Source of the DNA: Streptomyces sindenensis | Lineage (GTDB): Bacteria > Actinomycetota > Actinomycetes > Streptomycetales > Streptomycetaceae | Length of the DNA: 64,000 bases | Direction: 5' to 3' | NCBI RefSeq assembly: GCF_014649035.1 | Contig: NZ_BMSG01000025.1 | Coordinates: forward strand, 1-64,000 | Made by a program: the position numbers and the translations under genes | Notes under the pieces: model-generated | Told to the model about the DNA's origin: nothing | The model's database searches: none | The model's input: only the letters and a program-made list of their open reading frames with translations | Part shown: positions 49,289 through 57,769 of the stretch, in pieces | Layout: the number at the start of each line of letters is the position of its first letter | Position numbering within the stretch: position 1 is the first letter of the stretch

Positions 49289-51922
49289 TCAGTCCAGGAT
49301 CTCGACGTACCCGTCCGTCCCGTGTACGCGGATGCGCTGGCCGTCCCGGATCAGCCGGGTGGCCCGGTCCACCCCCACGACGGCGGGCAGTCCGTACTCG
49401 CGGGCGATCACCGCGCCGTGGGTCATCAGGCCGCCCACCTCCGTCACCAGTCCCGCGACGCCGAGGAACAGCGGGGACCAGCTGGGGTCGGTGAACCGTG
49501 TGACCAGGATGTCGCCCTCCTCCAGCTCGGCGTCGGCCAGGTCGAGGATGACGCGCGCCCGTCCCTCGACGCTCCCGGTGGAGACCGCGAGACCGGCAAG
49601 CGCGCCCGTCGGCACGTCGTTACGCCGGTACGAGCCGGTGACGGCATCGCCGTCCGAGGTCAGCACCCGGGGCGGGGTGAGCGTCTCGTACGACCGGAAC
49701 TCCTCCCTGCGCCGTGCGATCAGCCGGTCGTCGACCCGGCGGGAGCGGACGACGTCTTCCAGCTCCTGGAAGGTGAGGTAGTAGACGTCCTCCCGCTCGG
49801 CGAGCACACCGTCCCGCACGAGCCGCCCGGCCTCTGCCAACAGGGCCTGCTTGTAAAGGAAGTAGCGGCAGACGATGCCGTACTTCGGGTACTCCCGGTA
49901 TCCGGCGAACGCCCGCACCTGGTCGATCATCCGCTTCGTCTCGTCGGCCTTTTGATCCCCGTCCGGCAGGGCCCGCAGCCGGGACAGCACGTCCCGCTCG
50001 GCCCGGAGCGCCTTCTGCCGCCCCTGCTCGAAGCGGCGCTCGGCGGCGCCCGGCCCGAAGTTCCGGACGTTGTCGAGGATCGGCGGGACCAGGGTGGCGG
50101 GGCGCTCGCTCCACCGGGGCCGTGTGATGTCGATCTCGCCGACGCAGCGCATGCCGTAGCGGCCGAGGTACGTCTCGATCGCTTCGCGCGCACGGGAGCC
50201 GCCGGGCAGTTTCACGAGCTCGTCCAGGAAGGCGGCGTCCCGTACGTCCACGCCGTTCAGGAATGCCACCACCTCGGGGTGGGGGCGGATCGCGTCGGCC
50301 ACGTCGAGCAGGTCGAGACCCATCTCGGACGTGATGTTGCCGGGGGCGGAGAGCGTGAGCGTGTCAGCGGCGTTCTTCTCGCCCAGCCACTCCCCCAGCT
50401 TGTCGTTGAGCCACCATGTGGCCTCCATCCCCGCCGTGATCGCCCGCATGCTCACCGGGTCGCCGAGCACGCGCTTGTGCTCCTCGAACGCCTCCGCCAG
50501 GAAGTCGAACAGCTCCGGGCCGCTCTTCGTCCGGATGTCGCGTTCGAGGGCGGCGAGGGACGTCTCGCTGCGTTCGACCAGCTCCGCGACGACGGCCGGA
50601 TCGGCCTCGGTCACCGGGGCCTCGGACGGGCTGCCCGCCGGAGGGCCGACGGGGTCCGCGTCCGGAACCGGCGGAGCGGACCCGTCCCGCTCCAGCACCG
50701 TTTCCAGGGCATCCCTGACCAGCGGGTCGCTCTTCCCCAGGATGTCCAGAAGAGCGGCGCGGGACGCGGGCGAGGCCAGCCGCGGGGTGACGTCGACGAA
50801 CAGCCGCCCGCCGGCCTCGTGCATCGGCACCATGGCGGTGCGCTGCCACATGGACCAGCCCAGCGGTTTCATGGCGTCGGTCATCATCTGCTGATGGCCC
50901 ACGGAGACGTAGAGGCTCGGGGTCCGGCCGTCCTCCGCGGCCTCCGGCAGGGGCCCGGGGGCCGGGACGGGGAACAGCGTCGTGATCGGGCGGCTCTGCA
51001 CGATCCGGAACCCGTCGTCGGTCAGGCACCACTCGATGTCCTGCGGACACCCGAAGCGGGCCTCGATCCGCCGTCCGAGCCGCGCGAGCTCCACCGCCTG
51101 CGCATCGGTCAGCGCCGGTCGCTCCCGCTGCTCCGGTCCGACCGTCACCTCCCGCGTGCCGCCGCCCGGCAGAGCGTGAACGGCGCGCTCCTTGACGGCG
51201 ATCGTCCTGGCGACGACCTCGCCGTCCCGCACGGCGAAGACGTCCGGGTTCACCAGCCCGGAGACCAGCGCCTCGCCGAGCCCGAACCCGGCGTCCACGG
51301 TGGCGGTCCGCCGGTTGCCTGTGACGGGGTCGGCGGTGAACAGGACCCCGGACGCGTCCGGGAAGACCATGCGCTGGACGACCACGGCCATGTGGACCGT
51401 CCGGTCGTCGATCCCGTTGCGCCGCCGGTAGGTCACCGCGCGCTCGGTGAACAGCGAGGCCCAGCACCGGCTGATGTGCCGGAGGACCGCCGCGGTCCCC
51501 ACGACGTTCAGGTACGTGTCCTGCTGCCCGGCGAACGAGGCCGTCGGCAGGTCCTCCGCCGTCGCGCTGGACCGCACGGCGTACGCGGCCCCCTCACCGG
51601 ACCGGGCGACCGCCCCGGCGATCTCGGCCGCCAGGTCGTCCGGGAGCCCCGCCCCTTCGACGGCCCGCCGGACCTCCGCGCTGAGCTCCCGCACCGCCTG
51701 CCGGTCGTCCGGGTCGGCGTCCGCCAGCCGGTCGAGCAGCGCGTCGACGGCCGAAGTCCGCGCCACGACCCGCCGGTAGGCGTCCGTCGTCACGCAGAAA
51801 CCGTCCGGCACCCGGACCCCGTCGATCCGGGAGAGCGCACCGAGATGGGCCGCCTTCCCTCCGACGAGCCCGGCCCGGTCCTCGTCGACCTCGCCGAGAC
51901 CGAGCACGTACGACCCGCTCAC
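49289..51922 (-). CDS. rph: Rifampin phosphotransferase (PEP synthase-like)
   Basis: RPH inactivates rifamycins by moving the beta-phosphate of ATP to the drug's C21 hydroxyl via a phosphohistidine. The start chosen is GTG at 51922 (MSGSYVLGLGEVDEDRAGL), giving 877 aa; an ATG at 52000 is also in frame. The ATP domain has GGKAAHLGALSRIDGVRVPD and RSSATAEDLPTASFAGQQDT; the central rifampin-binding domain includes SVGHQQMMTDAMKPLGWSMW. H835 in GGLMTHGAVIAREYGLPAVV is the phosphate carrier. The upstream rifamycin-associated element supports RPH over PEP synthase. Confidence 0.9.
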   Translation of the reverse strand: MSGSYVLGLGEVDEDRAGLVGGKAAHLGALSRIDGVRVPDGFCVTTDAYRRVVARTSAVDALLDRLADADPDDRQAVRELSAEVRRAVEGAGLPDDLAAEIAGAVARSGEGAAYAVRSSATAEDLPTASFAGQQDTYLNVVGTAAVLRHISRCWASLFTERAVTYRRRNGIDDRTVHMAVVVQRMVFPDASGVLFTADPVTGNRRTATVDAGFGLGEALVSGLVNPDVFAVRDGEVVARTIAVKERAVHALPGGGTREVTVGPEQRERPALTDAQAVELARLGRRIEARFGCPQDIEWCLTDDGFRIVQSRPITTLFPVPAPGPLPEAAEDGRTPSLYVSVGHQQMMTDAMKPLGWSMWQRTAMVPMHEAGGRLFVDVTPRLASPASRAALLDILGKSDPLVRDALETVLERDGSAPPVPDADPVGPPAGSPSEAPVTEADPAVVAELVERSETSLAALERDIRTKSGPELFDFLAEAFEEHKRVLGDPVSMRAITAGMEATWWLNDKLGEWLGEKNAADTLTLSAPGNITSEMGLDLLDVADAIRPHPEVVAFLNGVDVRDAAFLDELVKLPGGSRAREAIETYLGRYGMRCVGEIDITRPRWSERPATLVPPILDNVRNFGPGAAERRFEQGRQKALRAERDVLSRLRALPDGDQKADETKRMIDQVRAFAGYREYPKYGIVCRYFLYKQALLAEAGRLVRDGVLAEREDVYYLTFQELEDVVRSRRVDDRLIARRREEFRSYETLTPPRVLTSDGDAVTGSYRRNDVPTGALAGLAVSTGSVEGRARVILDLADAELEEGDILVTRFTDPSWSPLFLGVAGLVTEVGGLMTHGAVIAREYGLPAVVGVDRATRLIRDGQRIRVHGTDGYVEILD

Positions 51923-52024
51923 GCCGCCCCCTTCGCGTCCCTCGTCGAACTTCTTGTCGCGCACGTCGTCATTCCAGGTGTCTTCCGCAGGCTGTGGCAT
52001 AGGCGGACATTCTGAGCCCCACCC

Positions 52025-52045
52025 GGGGCCTTGCGGCAAGACCCC
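52025..52045. promoter_or_regulatory. Rifamycin-associated element (RAE)
   Basis: The near-perfect inverted repeat GGGG-CCTTGCGGCAAG-A-CCCC lies about 100 nt upstream of the rph GTG, just past a TATAGC -10 candidate on the minus strand. It matches the RAE described upstream of rifamycin-inducible resistance genes in actinomycetes, which has a TTGCGGCAAG-type core. It suggests that rph is induced by rifamycins. Confidence 0.8.
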
Positions 52046-52144
52046 CTGTGCGCTATAAGTTGAGAGTGGCGAGGAGAGGTGTCTCCTCGCCTTTGTGCTG
52101 CGTACGAGCCCCGGCGCCCTCGGGCGTCCTTCTCACCCGGGGGT

Positions 52145-53152
52145 TCAGCGGGGTGCCCCGCTGGGCGGCTGTCCCCCCGGGCCTCCGCCGCTCCCTCCGC
52201 CCGGTCCGCCTCCGCCCGGTGCGTCGCCCCCGGCGGGTTCGGTGCTGGTGTCGATGGGCACGGTGAGGGTCGCCGTGTAGCCGGCTTTCGGGGATCCGGT
52301 GGTGGCGGCGAGCTGGTGGGCACCGCCGTCGTCGCCGAAGACGTTGTCGGTCTTGAGGGTGAGCCGGGCGAGGTTGGCGACAGAGGCTTCGTAACCGGTC
52401 GTGGCGAACACGGCGTCGCAGACCTTCTCGGGCAGCGCCAGTTGGGAGGTCGACAGCCGTTTGCCGTAGTCGGTGACCGAGTCGAGGTCGGGGTACACCT
52501 CGAAGTGCACATGCGGCCAGCGCCCCGGGTAGCAGGCGGGGAAGACGCTGACGAACGTCACCCGGCCCCGGCTGTCCGCCACTTGTACGCCGCGCAGATA
52601 GTTCTCGTCCTCGATCCCTTCGGAGTACAGCGAGTACTTGCCGTCCCGGTCGCACTGCCAGGCGTAGACGGCCGCACCGGCCATCGGCTCGCCGCCCTCG
52701 ACGATGTCCAGCACGGTGAGTTCGAAGGTGAGGGGGATTCCCTGGGCCGTCGCACCCGAGTCTCCGAAGCCGGACCGGATGTCGCGCCGGACGATGCCGT
52801 CCTTGTCCAGGACGTTGACTCCGTTCGTTCCGTCCGCGGGGTAGGGGCCGTTGGTCTCGTCGGGGATCTCCGTCAGCGAGGAGTCCACCGCCGCGGAGGA
52901 CGAGGCGGAGGGAGAGGCGGAGGTACGGTTCGCGGGCGTGGAGCCCGAGCCGCACGCCGCGAGGGCGGCCATCCCGCCGACCCCACCGAACAAGCCCAGG
53001 ACCCTTCTGCGCGAGTGCAGCGTGCCGAGGTCGAACCCCAGGCCCTGGTCGACGACCTCTTCCTCCGGGTACGGCAGCGGGCGCCCCTGGTAGGCGGGGC
53101 CTTCGGGCGTCATGCCGGGTTTCGGCGTCATGCCGGGTTTCGGCTCACTCAT
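52145..53152 (-). CDS. Exported intradiol dioxygenase-like lipoprotein
   Basis: This 335-aa protein belongs to the extracellular group of protocatechuate 3,4-dioxygenase-like proteins. A Tat-like motif HSRRRVLGLFGGVGG runs into a lipobox (ALAAC-G near residue 68). Putative iron ligands are Tyr in NGPYPADG, Tyr in GKYSLYSEG, and two His in RWPHVHFEV. The C-terminus is a Gly/Pro-rich tail. ATG at 53152 was chosen; a short tandem repeat (KPGMTPKPGMTP) follows it. The substrate is unknown. Confidence 0.82.
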   Translation of the reverse strand: MSEPKPGMTPKPGMTPEGPAYQGRPLPYPEEEVVDQGLGFDLGTLHSRRRVLGLFGGVGGMAALAACGSGSTPANRTSASPSASSSAAVDSSLTEIPDETNGPYPADGTNGVNVLDKDGIVRRDIRSGFGDSGATAQGIPLTFELTVLDIVEGGEPMAGAAVYAWQCDRDGKYSLYSEGIEDENYLRGVQVADSRGRVTFVSVFPACYPGRWPHVHFEVYPDLDSVTDYGKRLSTSQLALPEKVCDAVFATTGYEASVANLARLTLKTDNVFGDDGGAHQLAATTGSPKAGYTATLTVPIDTSTEPAGGDAPGGGGPGGGSGGGPGGQPPSGAPR

Positions 53153-53370
53153 CGCGTGCGCGCCTTCCGTCAGCGGTGCGGGACAACGGGGTACGTCGAC
53201 CCCGCTGCTCCCACCATCACCGCCGAACCCGTGACCGGCCTCGGCATGAGCTGTGAGCCCGCTGAGAAGGCTCCGCACGCAGGCCGATGCGTGGTCGGCG
53301 AGCGAAGGCTCCAGCAGGCCGAAGGCGGTGTCGGCCTCCACGGCCGTGATCGTTCAGTTCGTCGAGCGGG

Positions 53371-54120
53371 TCACGCCGTCCGCCCCCGAGGAGACGTGAG
53401 CGCCGCCGCCGTGGCGCGTACGAAGCCCTCCGGGTTGTCCAGCATGATGTTGTGGCCGCAGTCCGGGACGGGGACGACGGACACCCCGGCCCGGGTGAGC
53501 GCCTCGGCGCCCGGGAGCGGCCCGTCCGCCTCCGGCAGCAGGTAGGTACGGGGAATCTCCAGCTCCACCAGCAGTTCCCGCATGGTGGGAACGGTCCCCC
53601 GGACGAGATGGGTGGCCGTACGGTGCAGGGCCTCGCGGCCGGTGAGGCGCATGGTGGACCACCAGCCGGGCCCCACCCGGTCCCGGACCTCTTCCCAGCC
53701 ACCGGCCAGGAACTCCTTCTCCCCGTACGCGGCGATACCGCTGCTGCCGCCCGCCCCGGGCACGGGCGTGAGCGGATCGAGGTTGGCGTCGACCAGGACC
53801 AGCCGGGAGACCAGACGGGGGTGCCGGGCCGCGAGCACGACGGCCACCGAGCCGCCCATGCTGTGCGCGATCACTTCGGCACCGGTGACGCCCGCCGACT
53901 CCAGGGCCCGCGCGAGGGCGTCGGCGTGCGATTGAAGGGTGTAGTCGAAGTCCGTCGGCCGGTCGCTCAGCCCGTGCCCCAGCAGATCGATGAGCAGCGA
54001 ACGCCGCCCTGCCAGCAGCGGATGCACCGCGACCTCGGTGAAGTAGGCGGGCGACGTCGCCCCCAGGCCGTGTACGTATACGCGGGGCGGCTCCTCCCCC
54101 GGCAGCTCCACCCAGCGCAT
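53371..54120 (-). CDS. Alpha/beta-hydrolase fold protein
   Basis: The 249-aa hydrolase has an oxyanion-hole motif VYVHGLGATS, the nucleophile elbow IAHSMGGSVAVVLA (Ser), acid near LLPEADGPL, and the catalytic His in VPDCGHNIMLDNPEGF. Similar proteins are esterases and epoxide or haloalkane hydrolases; substrate unknown. ATG at 54120 is chosen, but in-frame upstream starts (GTG near 54140) cannot be excluded because the ribosome site is weak. Confidence 0.85.
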   Translation of the reverse strand: MRWVELPGEEPPRVYVHGLGATSPAYFTEVAVHPLLAGRRSLLIDLLGHGLSDRPTDFDYTLQSHADALARALESAGVTGAEVIAHSMGGSVAVVLAARHPRLVSRLVLVDANLDPLTPVPGAGGSSGIAAYGEKEFLAGGWEEVRDRVGPGWWSTMRLTGREALHRTATHLVRGTVPTMRELLVELEIPRTYLLPEADGPLPGAEALTRAGVSVVPVPDCGHNIMLDNPEGFVRATAAALTSPRGRTA

Positions 54121-54462
54121 CCGGTCACCGCCCGCCGTCACCGTGGTCGCCCGCACAGTCCGCCCCCGTCCCCGCTCCGTGATCCATGTCCGTGTTCGGG
54201 ACGAGAAAGTAGCCCTTGATCCAGGTCCGCCGCCGCCCCTTTCGAGCGGGGGCTGGGCCCGGACGCCACGCGGGCGCTCCTGGCGCACGTGGGCGGCGAG
54301 CCGGGCGGGCGGCGCGTGACCGATCCCGTCCACGAGAACGTACGCCCCGGACGATGCCCCATCGTGATGCACGGGTGCACAACCCTGGGCGGCTGCCGGA
54401 CGTCTGAAGATCGCCGGAGGGGTGAACCTCCGGCGCCTTTCCGTACGGAGATCGGGGATCAG
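54121..54462. other. 342-bp stretch without a clear gene
   Basis: The plus strand carries an open stretch after a TGA near 54217 whose translation has protein-like character (ERGLGPDATRALLAHVGGE, then VTDPVHENVRPGRCPI) and runs on into the next gene's frame, perhaps a decayed gene end. A hairpin CGCCGGAGG-GGTGAA-CCTCCGGCG (54412-54435) followed by CCTTTCC lies just before the GTG of the next gene. Confidence 0.4.
54412..54435 (+). terminator. 9-bp hairpin followed by T-run upstream of a secreted-protein gene
   Basis: Perfect arms CGCCGGAGG / CCTCCGGCG with loop GGTGAA, then CCTTTCC, lie 28 nt before the GTG at 54463. It may end an upstream transcript or act as a leader attenuator. Confidence 0.5.
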
Positions 54463-55227
54463 GTGGGGAAGCAGGTCTGGAGAGCCGTCGTGGCCGGTGG
54501 TGCGGCCGCGGTGTTCACGGCCGTGGCCGCGGCGCCGGCCGGGGCGGCCGAGGGCGGGGCCTCGTTCAGCCGTATCCAGGTGAACGGCGGCAAGCCGATC
54601 GTGATCGGGACGACGAACGAGGTCGCGGTGCCCGCGTCCTTCCGGATGACGACCACGAAGCAGTGGAAGCAGCCGGGGTTGGTGTTCCTCCACCGCGACA
54701 AGGGGAAGGAGCAGCTGTGGCACTCGATCGAGACGAACGACTGCCCCAACCGGATCGGCGTCTGCGACATCAACGAGACGATGTACTTCGACCCGAGCGT
54801 GTGGGACATGCGCAACAGCGAGGCCGGGGTCTGGCGGGTCGGGGCCGAGGTGCGGTTCAAGGACGGCGGCGGTGACACCGACGACAAGGGCATGGCGGTG
54901 TACGTCCAGCGCAACTCCCGTCTGACCGTGAACGCGTCGCCCGAACCGGTGGCGAAGGGCAGGACCATCACCGTGACGGGCAAGGTGACCCGGGCCAACT
55001 GGGAGACCAGGAAGTACGCCTCCTACGGCGGCCGCCACGTCAGCCTGCAGTTCAAGCCCTCCGGCTCCACCTCCTACACCACGGTGAAGAAGATCTACGC
55101 GGACGGCTCGGGCAACCTCAAAACGACCGTGAAGGCCTCCAGAACCGGTACGTGGCGCTGGGCGTACTACGGCAACACCACCACCGGGGCGTCGAAGTCG
55201 TCCGGGGACAACGTCGTGGTGAAGTGA
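54463..55227 (+). CDS. Secreted protein of unknown function
   Basis: The 254-aa protein begins at GTG (MGKQVWRAVVAGGAAAVFTA) with a signal peptide ending near APAGAAEGG. The mature part is beta-rich with two similar halves; a cysteine pair NDCPNRIGVCDIN is in the first half, and the C-terminal half (GRTITVTGKVTRANWET to GTWRWAYYGNTTTG) resembles a bacterial Ig-like or beta-sandwich repeat. Similar exported proteins are common in Streptomyces, with no known function. Confidence 0.7.
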   Translation: MGKQVWRAVVAGGAAAVFTAVAAAPAGAAEGGASFSRIQVNGGKPIVIGTTNEVAVPASFRMTTTKQWKQPGLVFLHRDKGKEQLWHSIETNDCPNRIGVCDINETMYFDPSVWDMRNSEAGVWRVGAEVRFKDGGGDTDDKGMAVYVQRNSRLTVNASPEPVAKGRTITVTGKVTRANWETRKYASYGGRHVSLQFKPSGSTSYTTVKKIYADGSGNLKTTVKASRTGTWRWAYYGNTTTGASKSSGDNVVVK

Positions 55228-55407
55228 AGTGAGGTGACGGCGGCGGGGCCGCAGCCCGTCGCAAGCGCGTCGGGCCCCGGCCCCGCCGCTGCGCCTGCGC
55301 GGCCTGGGGTGCCCCTCGTGGACCACCCCACCGATGGCCTTCCGTCTACCGGAGTTGCTGGGCGCCTCCGACTCGGCCGGGAAAGCCGGGGCCCAGCCGG
55401 AGGACGG

Positions 55408-55764
55408 TCATGCTCCTCCGCCCGCGAAGAAGCCGACGCAGGCGACGGCGAGCAGCAGGAACACACCCGGGAAAGCGATGTTGTGGAACACGCGCGCACG
55501 GACATGGGCCAGGATCGCGCCGACGTAGAACAGCGTCAGTCCGACCGCGGCCGCCAGACCCAGCCCGTGGACACCGAACAGACCGATGGCAAGGCCCGCG
55601 GCGCCGGCGAGTTTGAGGGCTGCCAGGTAGGGCAACGCCGCGGGCGGAACGCGTACCTCGGCGGAATTGGCCAGCACGAAGGGTGCCCGTACGTAGTCCG
55701 CGAAAGCGATGGACACGTTCGCGACGAGACTCGTCACGGTGGCGATGAGCAGTACGGAGGTCAT
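55408..55764 (-). CDS. DoxX-family membrane protein
   Basis: The 118-aa protein has four predicted helices (MTSVLLIATVTSLVANVSIA first, then LPYLAALKLAGAAGLAIGLF, LGLAAAVGLTLFYVGAILAH and PGVFLLLAVACVGFF). The spacing and ALKLAGAAGL motif are typical of DoxX-like proteins, linked to redox or quinone metabolism. It is divergent from an ECF sigma factor 121 bp away, which may control it. Confidence 0.82.
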   Translation of the reverse strand: MTSVLLIATVTSLVANVSIAFADYVRAPFVLANSAEVRVPPAALPYLAALKLAGAAGLAIGLFGVHGLGLAAAVGLTLFYVGAILAHVRARVFHNIAFPGVFLLLAVACVGFFAGGGA

Positions 55765-55885
55765 GTGTTCACCGTCTGTCGGCTCATGGCATTCTCATCT
55801 CCTCGGGAGCCGTGCCGGGAAGCACGGCAGGAAGGCGGACAGGAAAGGTTCAACCGACCCTCCTGACGTCCGCCCTCCCACAAAG

Positions 55886-56803
55886 GTGACACCCTTGCCG
55901 ATCACGGCCGCAGAATTCGAGACCGCCCGACCGCGTCTCCTGTCCGTCGCCCACCGCATCCTCGGCTCGGCCCAGGATGCCCAGGACGCTGTCCAGACCG
56001 CATGGGTACGAGCAGCCGCCGCCCGGTCGGCACCGCCGGTCGAGAACCCGACAGCCTGGCTCACCACGGTCACCGCCCGGGTCTGCCTGGACGAGCTGCG
56101 TGCCCGACACCGCCGCAAGGAAGCACCGCTGCTCGCGGACGCCGTCCCGGCGGAGGACCTGGCCGCGGACGAGGCGGTCCTCCGCGCCGAGGATGTCTCA
56201 CGGGCGCTGATGGTGCTGCTGGACCGGCTGACCCCGCCGCAACGGGTCGCCTACGTCCTGCACGACCTGTTCGCCACGCCGTTCGACCGGATCGCGGAGG
56301 TGCTGGGCACGACCGTGCCCAGTTCCAAGCAGCATGCCAGCCGGGCACGCCGACGCCTCGCCCCCGCCGGCGCCCGCCCGGACGCGGAGCACACCGGCCG
56401 CGCCGATCAGCAGCTCGTGGACGCCTTCATGGCGGCGGCCCGTACCGGCGACACACGCAGAATGGTTCAGTTGCTCGCGCCGGACAGCGTCCGTGACGCC
56501 GACGCGGCACTCCTGCCGCACGGCGGTCGCACCATCGTGACCGGCGCCGCCGGCATCGCGGCCGAGACCGGGCAGTTCCGCGAGGGCATCCGTGCGGCCT
56601 GCCGGCTCACCGTGAACGGCTGCCCGATGTACGTCATCGCCCCGGGCGGGCACCCCCTCGTCCTGATCGAGATCGGCACGTCGGGGGGCCGGATCACCCG
56701 CATCGCGTTGCGGCCGGTACGAGCCGACGACCGGTTCGACGCCCCCGAGCCGCTGACCCCTCCGGAGGCAGGGGTCCTGCCTTCCGCTCGCGATACGCGC
56801 TGA
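55886..56803 (+). CDS. ECF sigma factor, ECF41/SigJ-like
   Basis: This sigma factor has regions 2 and 4 plus a C-terminal SnoaL-like domain, about 305 aa. Region 2 is RLLSVAHRILGSAQDAQDAV, QTAWVRAA and NPTAWLTTVTARVCLDELRA; region 4 is LTPPQRVAYVLHDLFATPFD, RIAEVLGTTVPSSKQHASRA. The SnoaL-like domain (about residue 175 on, DQQLVDAFMAAARTGDTRRM) modulates activity without an anti-sigma factor in ECF41 proteins. The hallmark DGGGK/NPDKL motifs are not exact here. Start is uncertain: GTG 55886 or TTG 55895, which has AAAGG 8 nt upstream. Confidence 0.85.
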   Translation: MTPLPITAAEFETARPRLLSVAHRILGSAQDAQDAVQTAWVRAAAARSAPPVENPTAWLTTVTARVCLDELRARHRRKEAPLLADAVPAEDLAADEAVLRAEDVSRALMVLLDRLTPPQRVAYVLHDLFATPFDRIAEVLGTTVPSSKQHASRARRRLAPAGARPDAEHTGRADQQLVDAFMAAARTGDTRRMVQLLAPDSVRDADAALLPHGGRTIVTGAAGIAAETGQFREGIRAACRLTVNGCPMYVIAPGGHPLVLIEIGTSGGRITRIALRPVRADDRFDAPEPLTPPEAGVLPSARDTR

Positions 56804-56882
56804 CGGGCACCATCGCCCTGCGGGGCGGGGCGAGGCTCGGAGGGGCTGGGAAGGTCCGCCCCGGATGCCCGCGGCGATCGGA

Positions 56883-57608
56883 TCACTCCGTGACGGGCAG
56901 GCACTCCGCGAGCAGAGCGACGACGTCGCACCAGGCTCGCCGGGCGTGCCGTGGGTGGTGGCCGACGCCGGGGCGCACGGTGTGGCCGACCGGCGGGTGG
57001 TGGAAGGCGTGCAGGGCTCCCCCGTACACCACGAGCCGCCAGTCGACGCCCGCGGCCTGCATCTCCGCGGTGAACGCGTCCCGTTGGGCGGGGGGCATGA
57101 TCGGGTCCTCCGATCCGACCCCGGCCCACACCGGACAGCGAATGCGTGCCGCCTCCCCCGGCCGACCGGTGGTCAGGGCGTTGACCGTGGCGATCGCACG
57201 CAGGTCGACGCCGTCACGGCCGAGCTCCAGGGCGACCGCGCCCCCGGTGCCGTAGCCGACGGCAGCGGTCCGGCCGGGGTCGGCCCGTGGTTCGGCACGC
57301 AGCACGTCGAGCGCGGCGTACCCGATTCCCCGGAGCCGTTCGGGGGAGGCGAGCAGCGGCAGGCAGCGGGCCAGCATGGCGTCCGGGTCTCCCAAATAGC
57401 GCCCGCCGTGGAGGTCGAAGGCCAGCGCCACGTACCCCAGCTCGGCCAGCGCCTCGGCCCGGCGGCGCTCGACGTCGCTGAGCCCCACCCCCTCCGGCCC
57501 GATCAGAACGGCGGGCCGCCGCCCGGCACCGGCCGGGAGGGCCAGGTGTCCGACCATCGTCAGGTCGTCGGCCGGGTAGGTGACCGTACGGGTCGTGATC
57601 GTCGTCAT
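56883..57608 (-). CDS. Dienelactone hydrolase-family protein
   Basis: The 241-aa alpha/beta-hydrolase begins MTTITTRTVTYPADDLTMVG and has GPEGVGLSDVERRRAEALAE, LGYVALAFDLHGG, LLASPERLRGIGYAALDVLR and WAGVGSEDPIMPPAQRDAF with the expected acid and ALHAFHHPPVG with the His. The nucleophile elbow reads AAVGYGTGGAVAL, with Gly where the catalytic Cys of dienelactone hydrolase (GYCLGG) would be. It may be catalytically altered or use another residue. Confidence 0.82.
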   Translation of the reverse strand: MTTITTRTVTYPADDLTMVGHLALPAGAGRRPAVLIGPEGVGLSDVERRRAEALAELGYVALAFDLHGGRYLGDPDAMLARCLPLLASPERLRGIGYAALDVLRAEPRADPGRTAAVGYGTGGAVALELGRDGVDLRAIATVNALTTGRPGEAARIRCPVWAGVGSEDPIMPPAQRDAFTAEMQAAGVDWRLVVYGGALHAFHHPPVGHTVRPGVGHHPRHARRAWCDVVALLAECLPVTE

Positions 57609-57680
57609 GCGGCTGGACGGTACTGACTGCCACGCCCGCGCGGCGCGATATTCGCCGTTGGCAGAGCAGCCGTCGGTCAC

Positions 57681-57729
57681 GGGGAGGGAGGGGAAGGGCA
57701 GGGAAGGGAAGGGAGGGGGTGAGGTGGGG
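57681..57729 (+). repeat. G-run tract with quadruplex potential
   Basis: At least eight runs of three to five G separated mostly by one or two A (such as GGGGAGGGAGGGGAAGGG) lie on the plus strand between the toxin-like gene stop and the dienelactone hydrolase start. On the minus strand it is a long C/T tract in the mRNA-like strand between the two genes. Confidence 0.5.
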
Positions 57730-57769
57730 ACCTCGTGCGCAGGCCCAGGACCGACTCGACGAGCGCGGC

